Shown: positions 9,694 through 20,145 of the stretch, in pieces
Numbering within the stretch: the stretch's first letter is position 1
How the letters are laid out: each line of letters starts with the position of its first letter
Notes under the pieces: model-generated
Database searches by the model: none
Told to the model about the DNA's origin: nothing
The model's input: the letters and a program-made list of their open reading frames with translations, nothing else
Assembly (NCBI RefSeq): GCF_000759795.1
Contig: NZ_BBMZ01000007.1
Coordinates: forward strand, 186,001-250,000
Source: Pseudescherichia vulneris NBRC 102420
Lineage (GTDB): Bacteria; Pseudomonadota; Gammaproteobacteria; Enterobacterales; Enterobacteriaceae
Direction of reading: 5' to 3'
Length of the DNA: 64,000 nt
Program-made: the position numbers and the translations under genes

Positions 9694-10824
9694 ATGAAAG
9701 TTAAAGTACTGTCCCTCCTGGTACCGGCTCTGCTGGTAGCAGGCGCAGCGAATGCGGCTGAAATTTACAACAAAGACGGCAACAAATTAGACCTCTACGG
9801 TAAAGTTGACGGCCTGCACTATTTCTCTGATGACGACGGTAGCGATGGCGACCAGACCTACATGCGTCTCGGCTTCAAAGGCGAAACCCAGGTTAACGAC
9901 CAGATCACCGGCTACGGCCAGTGGGAATACCAGGTGCAGGGCAACACCGCTGAAAGCGAAAACCAGTCCTGGACCCGTCTGGCGTTTGCTGGTCTGAAAT
10001 TCGGCGATGCGGGCTCTTTCGACTACGGTCGTAACTACGGCGTAACCTATGACGTTACTGCCTGGACCGACGTTCTGCCTGAGTTCGGCGGCGACACCTA
10101 CGGTGCCGACAACTTCCTGCAGTCCCGCGCGAACGGCGTGGCGACCTACCGCAGCACCGACTTCTTCGGCCTGGTTGACGGCCTGAACTTTGCTCTGCAG
10201 TACCAGGGCAAAAACGGCAGCGTCAGCGGCGAAGACGAATCTGGCGGTCGTAGCCTCCTGCGCCAGAACGGCGACGGCTACGGCGGCTCTCTGACCTATG
10301 ATATGGGCGAAGGCTTCAGCGTGGGTGGTGCGATCACTACCTCTAAGCGTACGGCTGACCAGAACGCAGATGGCGTCTATGGCGACGGCGACCGTGCTAC
10401 CGTTTACACCGGCGGTCTGAAATACGACGCGAATAACCTGTACCTGGCAGCACAGTACTCCCAGACCTACAACGCAACCCGTTTCGGTTCTCGTGGTGAT
10501 GATCAGCCTGCATACGGTTTCGCTAACAAAGCGCAGAACTTCGAAGTGGTTGCTCAGTATCAGTTCGACTTCGGCCTGCGTCCGTCCATTGCTTACCTGA
10601 AGTCTGAAGGTAAAGACATCAACGGCAACGGTGTCGGTGGCCCTGACTACGGCAACCAGGATCTGCTGGAGTACGTCGACGTTGGCGCGACTTACTACTT
10701 CAACAAAAACATGTCTACCTACGTTGACTACAAAATCAACCTGCTGGATGACAACGACTTCACCCGCCAGGCTGGTGTTAGCACCGATGATATCGTAGCT
10801 CTGGGTCTGGTTTACCAGTTCTAA
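9694..10824 (+). CDS. ompC: Outer membrane porin OmpC
   Basis: Trimeric general diffusion porin of the outer membrane. At 376 aa it has a 21-residue signal peptide ([21 protein letters not shown], cleaved before AEIYNKDG). The constriction-loop L3 motif PEFGGD is present, and the protein ends in the C-terminal Phe (LGLVYQF) needed for BAM recognition. The ATG at 9694 follows the conserved leader GAGGGTTAATAAC; the in-frame ATG at 9679 would put extra residues before the signal peptide. Surface loops, for example the segment around [12 protein letters not shown], differ from E. coli, as is usual for porin loops. Expression is expected to respond to EnvZ/OmpR and to small RNAs. Confidence 0.96.
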   Translation: MKVKVLSLLVPALLVAGAANAAEIYNKDGNKLDLYGKVDGLHYFSDDDGSDGDQTYMRLGFKGETQVNDQITGYGQWEYQVQGNTAESENQSWTRLAFAGLKFGDAGSFDYGRNYGVTYDVTAWTDVLPEFGGDTYGADNFLQSRANGVATYRSTDFFGLVDGLNFALQYQGKNGSVSGEDESGGRSLLRQNGDGYGGSLTYDMGEGFSVGGAITTSKRTADQNADGVYGDGDRATVYTGGLKYDANNLYLAAQYSQTYNATRFGSRGDDQPAYGFANKAQNFEVVAQYQFDFGLRPSIAYLKSEGKDINGNGVGGPDYGNQDLLEYVDVGATYYFNKNMSTYVDYKINLLDDNDFTRQAGVSTDDIVALGLVYQF

Positions 10825-10848
10825 GTCGTTACATACATACGTGCATGA

Positions 10849-10873
10849 AGGGGCCGCGCTGGCCCCTTTTTTT
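10849..10873 (+). terminator. ompC rho-independent terminator
   Basis: Hairpin AGGGGCC-GCGCT-GGCCCCT followed by a run of T, 25 bases after the ompC stop codon. Confidence 0.9.
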
Positions 10874-10942
10874 ATCGATTCTTTTCTGGACAGACACACT
10901 TTTGGTGTACGCTTGCGCGCATTGCGTAAGGGAATCATTGCT

Positions 10943-11989
10943 ATGGATACCACTTTTTTTCGCGCCGCCCTGCTGGCGCTTACCCTGATCCTCACCGGCT
11001 GCGATCCGACGCCGCCCGCGCCGCAGCCTGGCGCTGCCGTTACCGTGCTGGAAGGCAAAACCATGGGCACCTCCTGGCGCGTCAGCGTTGTAGATAGGGA
11101 TAAAGCCGAGACCGATGCCCTACGGGAAAAAATCACCGCCCAGCTCGACGCTGATGACATGCTGCTCTCGACCTGGAAGAGCGACTCAGCCCTGAGCCGC
11201 TTTAACGCCTCCACCAGCACCACGCCGTGGCCGGTTGACGCCGCGATGGCAGACATTGTTACCCTCGCGCTGCGTATTGGCATCAAAACCGACAGCGCCA
11301 TGGACATCACCATAGGCCCGCTGGTTAACCTGTGGGGGTTTGGCCCGGATAAACAGCCCAATACGACGCCGACGCCAGCGCAGATTGAGGCAGCAAAAAT
11401 GCGCGTGGGCCTGCAACACCTGGCGGTCTCTTATCAGGCCGGGCAGCAGTTTTTGCAGAAGGATATTCCCGACCTCTATGTCGATCTCTCCACGGTGGGC
11501 GAGGGCTACGCAGCCGATCACCTGGCGCGGCTGATGGAGGAGGAGGGGATCCCGCGCTATCTGGTGTCGGTAGGCGGCGCGCTGGTGAGCAGGGGTATGA
11601 ACGGTGAAGGCAAACCCTGGCGAGTGGCGATCCAGAAGCCGACCGACCGTGAGAACGCGGTGCAGGCGGTGGTGGACATTAATGGACACGGCATTAGCAC
11701 CTCCGGCAGCTACCGCAACTACTATGAGCTGGACGGCAAACGCCTGTCACACGTTATCGATCCGCATACCGGGCATCCTATCGATCATAACCTGGTGTCA
11801 GTGACGGTGATCGCCCCGACGGCGCTGGAGGCCGATACGTGGGATACCGGCCTGATGGTGCTGGGCCCGCAGAAGGCTCGCGAGGTGGCGATGCGTGAGG
11901 GGCTGGCGATCTATATGATCACCAAAGAGGGGGATACCTTTACGCCCTGGATGTCGCCGCAGTTTGCCGCCTTTTTGCAGAGCAAATAA
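10943..11989 (+). CDS. apbE: FAD:protein FMN transferase ApbE (lipoprotein)
   Basis: Mg2+-dependent periplasmic flavinyltransferase that attaches FMN to Thr residues of targets such as the NQR and RNF subunits. At 348 aa it carries a lipoprotein signal peptide with lipobox LTGC, so Cys20 would be the lipidated first mature residue. The ApbE core follows, with DLSTVGEGYAADHLA, VSVGGAL and the metal-binding region ALEADTWDTGLMVLG. The ATG at 10943 gives the family N-terminus and has AAGGGA upstream; the open frame from 10841 would overlap the ompC terminator. Its stop codon abuts the Ada box of the next gene. Confidence 0.95.
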   Translation: MDTTFFRAALLALTLILTGCDPTPPAPQPGAAVTVLEGKTMGTSWRVSVVDRDKAETDALREKITAQLDADDMLLSTWKSDSALSRFNASTSTTPWPVDAAMADIVTLALRIGIKTDSAMDITIGPLVNLWGFGPDKQPNTTPTPAQIEAAKMRVGLQHLAVSYQAGQQFLQKDIPDLYVDLSTVGEGYAADHLARLMEEEGIPRYLVSVGGALVSRGMNGEGKPWRVAIQKPTDRENAVQAVVDINGHGISTSGSYRNYYELDGKRLSHVIDPHTGHPIDHNLVSVTVIAPTALEADTWDTGLMVLGPQKAREVAMREGLAIYMITKEGDTFTPWMSPQFAAFLQSK

Positions 11990-12006
11990 AATTAAAGCGC
12001 AAGATT
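11990..12006 (+). promoter_or_regulatory. Ada box upstream of ada
   Basis: The 17 bases AATTAAAGCGCAAGATT match the sequence I recall for the Ada-binding element of the E. coli ada promoter at every position. The element begins right after the apbE stop codon. Methylated Ada (methyl-Cys38) binds such a box and activates ada-alkB. Confidence 0.85.
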
Positions 12007-12067
12007 TCAGGTGAAGGTAGCCTGGCCCCAGGGCATAGTCGGGCTAAGCTAAATAGAGGAGCCTGAT

Positions 12068-13132
12068 ATGAGCGTAACAACCTTTATTGAAGACGAGCAC
12101 CGCTGGCAGGCGGTGCTCGAGCGGCGCGCGGACGTGGACGATCGCTTCGTCTTTGCCGTCATGACCACCGGCATCTTTTGCCGCCCCTCGTGTCGGGCGC
12201 GTCACGCCCTGCGCGAAAACGTGCGCTTCTTTCCCGATGCACAGGCGGCGCAGCAGGCAGGGTTTCGTCCCTGCAAGCGCTGCCAGCCTGACAGACCCGC
12301 AGACAAGCACAGCCTGGCGCAAAAAATTACCGCCGCCTGCCGTCTGCTGGAGCAGGAGACGCCGATAACCCTGGAGATGCTGGCGCAACATGTGGGCCTT
12401 AGCCCGTACCATCTTCACCGCCAGTTTAAAGCCGCTACCGGCATGACGCCCAAAGCCTGGCAGCAGGCCGCCCGGGCGAAGCGCCTGCGCAGCGCGCTGC
12501 CCCACAGCGCAACCATTACCGATGCGGTACTGGCCGCCGGTTTCCCGGACAGCGGCAGCTACTACCGCAAGGCGGATGCGTCGCTGGGTATGACGGCTCG
12601 CCAGTATCGTCAGGGCGGGGAGGGGACGGCGATTCGCTATGCGTTAACGCACTCTACGCTGGGCCGCTGCCTGGTAGCCGAGAGCGAGCGCGGCATCTGC
12701 GCGATCCTGCTGGCCGACTGCGACTCACTGCTCACCGCCGAGCTGCACACGATGTTCCCGCAGGCTCAGCTTATGCAGGACGACGCTGAATTTAGTACCC
12801 GCGTTGCCGAGGTGGTGACGACGATTGAAAATCCCGCCCGCCCGCTGGCCCTGCCGCTGGATCTGCGCGGCACCGCATTTCAGATGCAGGTCTGGCAGGC
12901 GCTGCAGGCGATCCCGGCAGGGGAGACCGTCAGCTATCGCACTGTTGCCAGCGCCATCGGCAAGCCGCAGGCGATCCGCGCCGTAGCCAGCGCCTGTGCG
13001 GCTAACCGCCTGGCGATCGTGATCCCCTGTCATCGCGTGGTGCGTGGGGATGGCATGCTCTCTGGCTACCGCTGGGGAGCTGCGCGCAAGGCACAGCTGC
13101 TGGCGCGCGAGTCGTTAAAAGAGGAGTCATAA
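12068..13132 (+). CDS. ada: Bifunctional methylphosphotriester/O6-methylguanine methyltransferase and activator Ada
   Basis: Repairs methylated DNA by self-methylation and is the activator of the adaptive response. At 354 aa it has the same length as E. coli Ada. The N-terminal zinc domain has Cys38, Cys42, Cys69 and Cys72 (GIFCRPSC and FRPCKRCQ), with Cys38 the methylphosphotriester acceptor. An AraC-type HTH region follows at about 85-180. The C-terminal methyltransferase domain has PCHRVVRG with acceptor Cys321 (codon 13028-13030). GAGGAG precedes the ATG. The stop codon overlaps the alkB start as TAATG, so the two are translationally coupled. Confidence 0.97.
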   Translation: MSVTTFIEDEHRWQAVLERRADVDDRFVFAVMTTGIFCRPSCRARHALRENVRFFPDAQAAQQAGFRPCKRCQPDRPADKHSLAQKITAACRLLEQETPITLEMLAQHVGLSPYHLHRQFKAATGMTPKAWQQAARAKRLRSALPHSATITDAVLAAGFPDSGSYYRKADASLGMTARQYRQGGEGTAIRYALTHSTLGRCLVAESERGICAILLADCDSLLTAELHTMFPQAQLMQDDAEFSTRVAEVVTTIENPARPLALPLDLRGTAFQMQVWQALQAIPAGETVSYRTVASAIGKPQAIRAVASACAANRLAIVIPCHRVVRGDGMLSGYRWGAARKAQLLARESLKEES

Positions 13133-13776
13133 TGCTCGATCTGTTTGCCGATGCTGAACCCTGGCAGGAGCCACTCGCGCCGGGGGCCACCATCCTGCGT
13201 CGCTTTGCCTTTGCCGACGCCGATGCGCTGCTGGCCGACATCAACGCAGTCGCCAGCCAGTCGCCGTTTCGCCAGATGGTCACCCCCGGCGGCTATACCA
13301 TGTCGGTGGCGATGACCAACTGTGGCCGCCTGGGCTGGACGACCGACGCGCGCGGCTACCGCTATGCACCCGGCGATCCGCTCACCGGCCAGCCGTGGCC
13401 TGCTATGCCCTCCACCTTTGCCTCGCTGTGTCAGCACGCGTCGGCGGCGGCAGGCTACAGCGATTTTCAGCCGGATGCCTGCCTCATCAACCGCTACCTG
13501 CCGGGAGCTAAGCTCTCTCTGCATCAGGATAAAGACGAGCCGGATCTGCAAGCGCCCATCGTTTCGGTCTCGCTGGGCCTGCCTGCTGTTTTCCAGTTCG
13601 GCGGCAGCCGACGCAGCGATCCGCTCAAGCGCCTGCTGCTGGAGCATGGCGACGTGGTGGTGTGGGGCGGCCCGTCCCGGCTCTTCTACCACGGCATACA
13701 ACCGCTTAAGCCAGGTCAGCATCCCGCGACCGGGGAATGCCGCTATAACTTAACCTTCCGCCGGGCAGGTAATTAA
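13132..13776 (+). CDS. alkB: Alpha-ketoglutarate-dependent DNA/RNA demethylase AlkB
   Basis: Fe(II)/2-oxoglutarate dioxygenase that removes 1-methyladenine and 3-methylcytosine lesions by oxidation. It is 214 aa (E. coli 216). The iron ligands His131 and Asp133 (SLHQDKDEPD) and His187 (FYHGIQ) are all present, as is the C-terminal RYNLTFR that binds 2-oxoglutarate. It overlaps the end of ada by one base, giving one Ada-controlled operon. Confidence 0.97.
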   Translation: MLDLFADAEPWQEPLAPGATILRRFAFADADALLADINAVASQSPFRQMVTPGGYTMSVAMTNCGRLGWTTDARGYRYAPGDPLTGQPWPAMPSTFASLCQHASAAAGYSDFQPDACLINRYLPGAKLSLHQDKDEPDLQAPIVSVSLGLPAVFQFGGSRRSDPLKRLLLEHGDVVVWGGPSRLFYHGIQPLKPGQHPATGECRYNLTFRRAGN

Positions 13777-13856
13777 GAATATAAATCAGAATTATTCTTG
13801 ATTCGGAGCAACAGCAGTTTACACTGCGGGCTGATTTTTCTTGCCGGATCGCTCTC

Positions 13857-15500
13857 ATGGAACTTCTTCTTCTTGTCTGGCGGCAGTACCGCTGGCCTTT
13901 TATTGCCGTCATCCTGTTGACCCTGCTCAGCGCGGCGCTTGGCATCGGCCTCATTGCCTTTATCAACGCGCGGCTCATCGAGAATGTGGATATCTCCCTG
14001 ACGGTACTGCCGGAGTTTCTCGGCCTGCTGCTGCTGCTGATGGCGGTGACCCTCGGCTCGCAGCTGGCGCTGACCGCGCTCGGCCATCACTTTGTCTATC
14101 GCCTGCGGGGCGAGTTCATCAAGCGCATCCTCGACACCCAGGTAGAGCGCGTGGAGCAGTTAGGCAACGCCGCGCTGCTGGCCGCGTTGACCAGCGACGT
14201 GCGTAACATCACCATCGCCTTTGTGCGTCTGCCGGAGCTGGTGCAGGGGATCATCCTCACCGCCGGATCGGCCGCCTACCTGGGCTGGCTCTCTGGCAAA
14301 ATGCTGCTGGTCACCGCCCTGTGGATGGCGATCACCATCTGGGGCGGCTTTGTGCTGGTGTCGCGGGTCTATAAGCATTTAGCGAGACTGCGTGAAACCG
14401 AAGACAAGCTGCACCATGACTATCAGACGGTGCTGGAGGGGCGTAAAGAGCTGACCCTCAACCGCGAGCGTGCCGAGGCGATCTTTAACAACGCCTACCT
14501 GCCGGATGCCCAAGAATATCGCCACCATATTATTCGCGCCGATACTTTCCACCTCAGCGCGGTTAACTGGTCAAACATCATGATGCTGGGGGCGATTGGC
14601 CTGGTGTTCTGGATGGCTAACGGCCTTGGCTGGGCGGATACCAACGTCGCGGCAACCTTCTCCCTGACCGTGCTGTTCCTGCGCACGCCGCTGCTGTCGG
14701 CGGTGGGGGCGCTGCCGACCCTGCTCAGCGCCCAGGTGGCGTTCAACAAGCTTAAGCAGTTCTCGCTTGCGCCCTATAACCCTGCGTTCCCACGCCCGAC
14801 CGCCTTTAGCGGCTGGCAGACCCTGGAGCTGCGCGACGTTACCTTTACCTATCAGGAGGGCGCTTTCTCCGTTGGGCCGATTAATCTGACCCTGAAGCGC
14901 GGCGAGCTGGTGTTCCTGATCGGCGGCAACGGCAGCGGGAAATCAACCCTGGCGATGCTGCTGACCGGTCTCTATCAGCCGGTGTCGGGCACCATTCTGA
15001 TCGACGGCCAGCCGCTGGCCGCCGGGCGTGAAGAGGACTACCGCAAGCTCTTCTCGGCAGTGTTTACCGACGTCTGGCTGTTTGATCAGCTGATTGGCCC
15101 GCAAGGGAAGCAGGCGGATCCGGCTATCGTCGACAGATGGCTGGCGCAGCTGAAGATGACCCACAAGCTGGAGCTGGATAACGGCAAGATCCTTAACCTC
15201 AAGCTGTCGAAAGGGCAGAAGAAGCGCGTGGCCCTGCTGCTGGCGCTGGCAGAGGAGCGCGATATCATCCTGCTGGATGAGTGGGCCGCCGATCAGGATC
15301 CGCACTTCCGCCGCGAGTTTTACCAGACGATCCTGCCGCTGATGCAGGCCGAAGGCAAAACCATTTTTGCTATTAGTCACGACGACCACTACTTTATACA
15401 TGCCGATCGTCTGCTGGAGATGCGCAGTGGCGTACTCTCAGAGCTGACAGGAGAAGAACGAACGCTCGCGTCCCGCGACGCCGTTTCACGCACCGCATAA
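13857..15500 (+). CDS. yojI: ABC exporter YojI (microcin J25-type peptide efflux)
   Basis: Fused membrane/ATPase half-transporter of the cyclic-peptide exporter type. E. coli YojI exports microcin J25 together with TolC. At 547 aa it has six predicted TM segments in residues 1-300 and a C-terminal ATPase. The ATPase has Walker [10 protein letters not shown], the signature-like LSKGQKKR and Walker [14 protein letters not shown]. The start [15 protein letters not shown] aligns with the E. coli protein. The next gene (mgtE) begins 23 bases downstream on the same strand, so read-through is possible. Confidence 0.95.
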   Translation: MELLLLVWRQYRWPFIAVILLTLLSAALGIGLIAFINARLIENVDISLTVLPEFLGLLLLLMAVTLGSQLALTALGHHFVYRLRGEFIKRILDTQVERVEQLGNAALLAALTSDVRNITIAFVRLPELVQGIILTAGSAAYLGWLSGKMLLVTALWMAITIWGGFVLVSRVYKHLARLRETEDKLHHDYQTVLEGRKELTLNRERAEAIFNNAYLPDAQEYRHHIIRADTFHLSAVNWSNIMMLGAIGLVFWMANGLGWADTNVAATFSLTVLFLRTPLLSAVGALPTLLSAQVAFNKLKQFSLAPYNPAFPRPTAFSGWQTLELRDVTFTYQEGAFSVGPINLTLKRGELVFLIGGNGSGKSTLAMLLTGLYQPVSGTILIDGQPLAAGREEDYRKLFSAVFTDVWLFDQLIGPQGKQADPAIVDRWLAQLKMTHKLELDNGKILNLKLSKGQKKRVALLLALAEERDIILLDEWAADQDPHFRREFYQTILPLMQAEGKTIFAISHDDHYFIHADRLLEMRSGVLSELTGEERTLASRDAVSRTA

Positions 15501-15523
15501 GGATAAAGGATAAGGAGTCGTTA

Positions 15524-16960
15524 ATGTCCGCCACCCCTAAAAATAGCGCCCGCCTTCGCGACGAGGAGCGGGCGCGCCTCATCTGGCTGTTGAATACCAA
15601 CAGCGCCATCACCTCGCAGATCCTCGGCAAGCTGACCCTGGTTGAGCAGTTCGACGGCAGCGCGCTAAATGATGATATTGCCGAAGTTGGCGTGCTGGTC
15701 TCCCATCTCCCGGCCCCGGACCTGGCGGATACGCTGGAGGCGCTGCCCACCGAGGAGCGCCGGGCGCTGTGGCGTCTGGTTGACGATCTCAAGCGCGGCG
15801 ACATCCTGCTGGAGGCCTCGGACAGCGTGCGCGAGGATCTGATCGAGGAGATGAGCGACAAGGCGCTGCTGGAGGCGCTGCGCGGGCTGGATATCGACGA
15901 GCAGATCTATCTGGTTAAGCGCCTGCCGCGTAACCTGACCGGGCGGCTGGTGGCCTCGCTGCCGCCGGACGATCGTGCTCGCGTGCATCAGGTGATGAGC
16001 TACGAGCAGAACAGCGTGGGTGCGCTGATGGAGTTTGAGGTGATCACCGTCCGCCCGGACGTCACCCTGGAGACGGTGCAGCGCTATCTGCATCGCCTCG
16101 GCAGCATGCCGCAGAACACCGATAAGCTGTTTGTGACCGATCGCGATGCGCTGCTGCTGGGCGAGCTGCCGCTGCAAACCATCCTGCTCAATGATACCCA
16201 GACGCTGGTTAGCGAGGTGATGGAGGCCGATCCCGTCACCTTCTCGCCCCATGACGATGCCGAGAAGACCGCCCGCACCTTTGAGCGTGACAACCTGGTG
16301 AGTGCGCCGGTGGTCAACCCCGACGGCAAGCTGCTGGGACGCGTGACCATCGATGAGATCGTTAACGTGGTGTACGAGGAGAGCGATAACGACATGCGGC
16401 TGATGGGCGGTCTCAGCCCGGAGGAGGATGTTTTTGCCCCGGTCGGCAAAGCGGTCAAGAACCGCTGGGCGTGGCTGGCGATCAACCTTTGCACCGCCTT
16501 TATCGCCTCACGGGTAATCGATGGCTTCGAGCATACCATCTCCCAGCTGGTGGCCCTGGCCTCGCTGATGCCTATCGTCGCCGGAATCGGCGGCAATACC
16601 GGCAACCAGACCATCACCATGATCGTGCGCGCGCTGGCGCTACAGAATATTCAACCGGGGAACTACCGTTTTCTCATCTTCCGTGAGCTGGGCGTAGCGC
16701 TGATCAATGGCCTGGTGTGGGGCGGGATTATGGGCGGCGTGACCTGGTGGCTCTATGACGACATGGCCCTCGGCGGGGTGATGACCCTGGCGATGGTGCT
16801 AAACCTGCTGCTGGCCGCCACCATGGGGGTGCTGATCCCGATGATCATGGTACGGCTGGGGCGCGACCCGGCGGTCGGCTCCAGCGTGATGATCACCGCC
16901 CTGACGGACACGGGCGGCTTCTTTATTTTTCTGGGTCTGGCGACGATTTTTCTGCTGTAG
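15524..16960 (+). CDS. mgtE: MgtE-type magnesium transporter
   Basis: Mg2+-gated channel-like transporter of the inner membrane, 478 aa. The N-terminal superhelical MgtE_N domain covers about 45-160 and a CBS pair covers about 165-290. About five TM helices follow from 310. The family motif GGNTGNQ is at 356-362, and the conserved pore-side Asp462 lies in the C-terminal LTDTGGFFIF. AAGGAG precedes the ATG. E. coli K-12 has no MgtE at this locus. The 3' end overlaps the convergent SulP gene by 38 bases. Assignment of the family is secure; substrate follows from the family. Confidence 0.9.
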   Translation: MSATPKNSARLRDEERARLIWLLNTNSAITSQILGKLTLVEQFDGSALNDDIAEVGVLVSHLPAPDLADTLEALPTEERRALWRLVDDLKRGDILLEASDSVREDLIEEMSDKALLEALRGLDIDEQIYLVKRLPRNLTGRLVASLPPDDRARVHQVMSYEQNSVGALMEFEVITVRPDVTLETVQRYLHRLGSMPQNTDKLFVTDRDALLLGELPLQTILLNDTQTLVSEVMEADPVTFSPHDDAEKTARTFERDNLVSAPVVNPDGKLLGRVTIDEIVNVVYEESDNDMRLMGGLSPEEDVFAPVGKAVKNRWAWLAINLCTAFIASRVIDGFEHTISQLVALASLMPIVAGIGGNTGNQTITMIVRALALQNIQPGNYRFLIFRELGVALINGLVWGGIMGGVTWWLYDDMALGGVMTLAMVLNLLLAATMGVLIPMIMVRLGRDPAVGSSVMITALTDTGGFFIFLGLATIFLL

Positions 16961-18170
16961 CGCGTTTTTTACGGTTAAAGACCGGGGGCAGCAGGAACAT
17001 CAGCGCTACGCCGGCTACGACGCCAATCGCCAGGTTCCCGGTGGTGACGGTGGCAATCACCGTTACCAGCATCACCAGCGTCTCGGCTACCGGGGCGCGT
17101 TTGAGCTGCGCAGGCTGAATGCTGTGCCAGTTGAAGGTCTTCACTGCCACAATCACCATGATCCCGGCCAGCACCGCCATTGGGATCTTCGCCATCACGT
17201 TGCTCAGCGCGGTGACCAGCAGCAGCAACACCAGCCCCGCCGCGACGGTCGAGACGCGGCTGCGCCCTTTACCCATCTCAACGTTGACAATGGTCTGGCC
17301 GATCATCGCGCAGCCCGCAATCCCACCGTAAAAGCCCGCCAGAATGTTAGCGATGCCAAGACCCGCGCTCTCGCGGCCCTTGTTTGACGGCGTTTCGGTG
17401 AGATCGTCCACCAGCTTCGCTGTCAGCAGCGACTCCATCAAGCCGACAAAGGCGATGCTCAGCGCGCAGGGCCAGATGATGCTCAGCGTGGACAGGTTGA
17501 GCGGCACCAGCCACTGGGTCAGGCCGGGTAGGCCACCCTGCATCGGACCTTCATCGCCCACCACCGGCAGGATCTGCCCGGAGAAGACGGTAAACAGGGT
17601 CAGCACCACGATGGCGACCAGCGGGGAGGGAATGCTCTTCAGCACCTTCGGCAGCCAGAGCACAATCAGGATCGTCAGGACAAACAGCCCCAGGATCAGC
17701 GGATCGCGGGTCCAGAAGTGGGGCACCTGCGCAAAGAAGATCAGGATCCCGAGGGCGTTAACAAAGCCGGTCATGACGGTGTGCGGAATAAAGCGCATCA
17801 GGCGCGCCATCCCCGTCAGGCCAAAGACAATCTGTATCACCCCGGCCAGTAAAACGGCGGGCAGGATGTACTCCACGCCGTGCTGGTGCACCATCGGGCC
17901 GATCACCAGCGCCACGGAGCCTGCGGCAGCCGTGACCATCGCCGGGCGGCCCCCAAGGAAGGACATGCCCAGGCAGAGCACCACGGAGGCGATCAGGCTC
18001 ACGGTCGGGTCGACGCCTGCGATCACCGAGAAGGAGATCACTTCCGGGATCAGCGCCAGGGCGGTCATCACCCCCGCCAGAGTTTCACGCATTAGCAGGG
18101 ACGGCGAGCGCAACACCGTGGCAACGCTTCCCGCTTGTACAGGAGTTAAAGCTTTTTGGGCATCAGGCAT
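16923..18170 (-). CDS. SulP-family inorganic anion transporter without STAS domain
   Basis: A 415-aa polytopic membrane protein of the SulP/SLC26 sulfate permease family, with about 10-12 hydrophobic segments. Sequences such as ALALIPEVISFSVIAGVDP and GCAMIGQTIVNVEMGKGRSR fit the family. Typical SulP proteins of about 550 aa end in a cytoplasmic STAS domain. This one stops after the last TM with a short basic/polar tail (NRKKRATAEKSSPDPEK), so it belongs to the STAS-less short branch. Substrate unknown: sulfate, bicarbonate or another anion are possible. It is convergent with mgtE and divergent from mqo. Confidence 0.85.
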   Translation of the reverse strand: MPDAQKALTPVQAGSVATVLRSPSLLMRETLAGVMTALALIPEVISFSVIAGVDPTVSLIASVVLCLGMSFLGGRPAMVTAAAGSVALVIGPMVHQHGVEYILPAVLLAGVIQIVFGLTGMARLMRFIPHTVMTGFVNALGILIFFAQVPHFWTRDPLILGLFVLTILIVLWLPKVLKSIPSPLVAIVVLTLFTVFSGQILPVVGDEGPMQGGLPGLTQWLVPLNLSTLSIIWPCALSIAFVGLMESLLTAKLVDDLTETPSNKGRESAGLGIANILAGFYGGIAGCAMIGQTIVNVEMGKGRSRVSTVAAGLVLLLLVTALSNVMAKIPMAVLAGIMVIVAVKTFNWHSIQPAQLKRAPVAETLVMLVTVIATVTTGNLAIGVVAGVALMFLLPPVFNRKKRATAEKSSPDPEK

Positions 18171-18427
18171 AGAATTTCACAGAGTCAAAGCGGACGGAAA
18201 GTGTGCAGTGTAGCAAAGCGAAGAATAGTAGCGGCGCGGCGCAGGAGATACCAGTTTTTTTGTCATAGCCGTTATAAAAATCTAACTTTTTGTTAACATC
18301 TATCAACTTGCTGTGTACTATCTCAACAATATTTAAATTCTCGGATGAGGGTGGTAGGTTAGTTGTCCGGGTAATTTCACTCCAATAAATTCCAATAAAG
18401 CAGTACTAATTGTAGGGCATTATCATT

Positions 18428-20086
18428 ATGAAAAAAATGCGTGCCGTGCTCTCTTCTGTGGCTACGGGTAGTCGCGCTGCCTCACGGACAGGGAAGGCCA
18501 CTGCGGCGAAGAAGCGAGAAACTGATGTACTCCTCCTGGGTGGCGGCATTATGAGCGCTACGCTGGGAACCTATCTGCAGGCGCTGGAACCAACGTGGTC
18601 GATGACCATGATTGAACGCCTGGATGAAGTCGCAAAGGAGAGCTCCGAGGGCTGGAACAACGCCGGCACCGGGCACGCTGCATTAATGGAACTGAACTAC
18701 ACGCCGCGGAAGGCTGACGGCAGCGTAAGCATTGAGAAAGCCGTTGAGATCAATGAGGCGTTTCACCTCTCCCGCCAGTTCTGGGCGCATCAGGTGAAAG
18801 TGGGCGTGCTGAACAATCCCCGCTCCTTTATTAACACCGTGCCGCACATGAGCTTTGTGTGGGGCGAAGAGAACGTGAACTTCCTGCGCGCCCGCTACGC
18901 TGCGCTTCAGCAGAGCAACCTCTTCAGCGGCATTCGCTACAGCGAAGACCACGCGCAGATCAAACGCTGGGCCCCGCTGGTGATGGAAGGGCGTGACGCC
19001 AGGCAGAAAATTGCCGCCACCCGCACCGAGCTGGGGACGGACGTTAACTTCGGTGAGATCGCCCGTCAGCTGGTGGCCTCCCTACAGAAAAGCGACAGCT
19101 TCTCCCTTAACCTCAGCACCGAAGTGCGTGCCATCAAGCGCAACGCCGACGGTCGCTGGGCGGTGACCGTTGCCGACGTTAATCATCCCCGCAGCACGCG
19201 CACCATTGTGGCGAAGTTTGTCTTTATCGGCGCAGGCGGCGCGGCGCTGAAACTGTTACAAGAGTCGGGGATCCCGGAAGCGCGTGATTTCGCTGGCTTC
19301 CCGGTAGGCGGCCAGTTCCTGGTATCGGACAATCCAGAGGTGGTGAATCGCCATCTGGCGAAGGTCTATGGCCAGGCATCGGTTGGCGCGCCGCCGATGT
19401 CGGTTCCGCATATTGATACCCGCATCCTTAACGGCAAGCGCGTGCTGCTATTCGGACCGTTCGCTACCTTCTCCACCAAGTTCCTCAAGAACGGCTCCCT
19501 ATGGGATCTGCCGCGTTCAACCACGCCGTCTAACCTGATGCCGATGGTGAAGGTGGGGCTGACCAACTTTAGCCTGGTGAAGTATCTGGTAGGGCAGGTG
19601 CTTCAGAGCGACGACGCGCGCTTTGCCGCCTTGCGGGAGTACTATCCGCAGGCGAAGAAAGAGGAGTGGCGTCTGTGGCAGGCGGGGCAGCGAGTGCAGA
19701 TCATCAAGCGCGATCCGCTCCTGGGCGGGGTGCTGCGCCTCGGTACCGAAGTGGTAAGCGACCAGCAGGGCACCATTGCCGCACTGCTTGGCGCATCGCC
19801 GGGGGCCTCTACCGCCGCACCGATCATGCTGGAGCTAATGAAGAAGGTCTTTACAGCGCAGTTCGCTTCGCCCACATGGCAGGCGAAGCTGAAGGAGATG
19901 ATCCCAAGCTTCGGCACGCAGCTCAATGGCAACGTCGAAGCGACCCAGCGCGTATTGCAGCAGACCAGTGACGTATTGGGCCTAACCTATGAGCAGCCGT
20001 CGATAGGTGATGTCGTTGCTGTGCCGAAAGTGCAAAAGCAGAAGCAGTCGCAGGTTGAGATTGAGGCGGTGACAGATTTGGCTTGA
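18428..20086 (+). CDS. mqo: Malate:quinone oxidoreductase
   Basis: FAD-dependent peripheral membrane enzyme that oxidises malate to oxaloacetate and passes electrons to quinone. It bypasses NAD-linked malate dehydrogenase in the TCA cycle. At 552 aa it is close to E. coli (548). The FAD-binding dinucleotide motif [10 protein letters not shown] is near residue 35, and the C-terminal FAD contact region is [13 protein letters not shown]. The N-terminal 30 residues are basic and differ from E. coli, and the C-terminal tail is Lys/Gln-rich. The 257-base gap upstream is AT-rich and divergent from the SulP gene, so it should hold both promoters. Confidence 0.96.
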   Translation: MKKMRAVLSSVATGSRAASRTGKATAAKKRETDVLLLGGGIMSATLGTYLQALEPTWSMTMIERLDEVAKESSEGWNNAGTGHAALMELNYTPRKADGSVSIEKAVEINEAFHLSRQFWAHQVKVGVLNNPRSFINTVPHMSFVWGEENVNFLRARYAALQQSNLFSGIRYSEDHAQIKRWAPLVMEGRDARQKIAATRTELGTDVNFGEIARQLVASLQKSDSFSLNLSTEVRAIKRNADGRWAVTVADVNHPRSTRTIVAKFVFIGAGGAALKLLQESGIPEARDFAGFPVGGQFLVSDNPEVVNRHLAKVYGQASVGAPPMSVPHIDTRILNGKRVLLFGPFATFSTKFLKNGSLWDLPRSTTPSNLMPMVKVGLTNFSLVKYLVGQVLQSDDARFAALREYYPQAKKEEWRLWQAGQRVQIIKRDPLLGGVLRLGTEVVSDQQGTIAALLGASPGASTAAPIMLELMKKVFTAQFASPTWQAKLKEMIPSFGTQLNGNVEATQRVLQQTSDVLGLTYEQPSIGDVVAVPKVQKQKQSQVEIEAVTDLA

Positions 20087-20096
20087 TTTATAGAAA

Positions 20097-20122
20097 CTGC
20101 GCTGGCCGTTGGGCCAGCGCAG
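20097..20122. terminator. Hairpin between mqo and the A1 gene
   Basis: Strong stem CTGCGCTGGC / GCCAGCGCAG with a six-base loop between convergent mqo and the first unknown gene. A T-rich tract (TTTCTATAAATC) follows it on the minus strand. It probably ends the minus-strand transcript and may also stop mqo. A related but weaker hairpin lies after the second copy at about 22578-22608. Confidence 0.7.
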
Positions 20123-20145
20123 CTCTACATATCAATGGCTTTACT

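Noticed and set aside
9787..11361. Long open frame (524 codons) on the minus strand across ompC and apbE
   Set aside because: It is antisense to two well-conserved genes, has no ribosome site, and its protein is low-complexity Val/Ala/Arg-rich as expected from a shadow of GC-rich codon usage.
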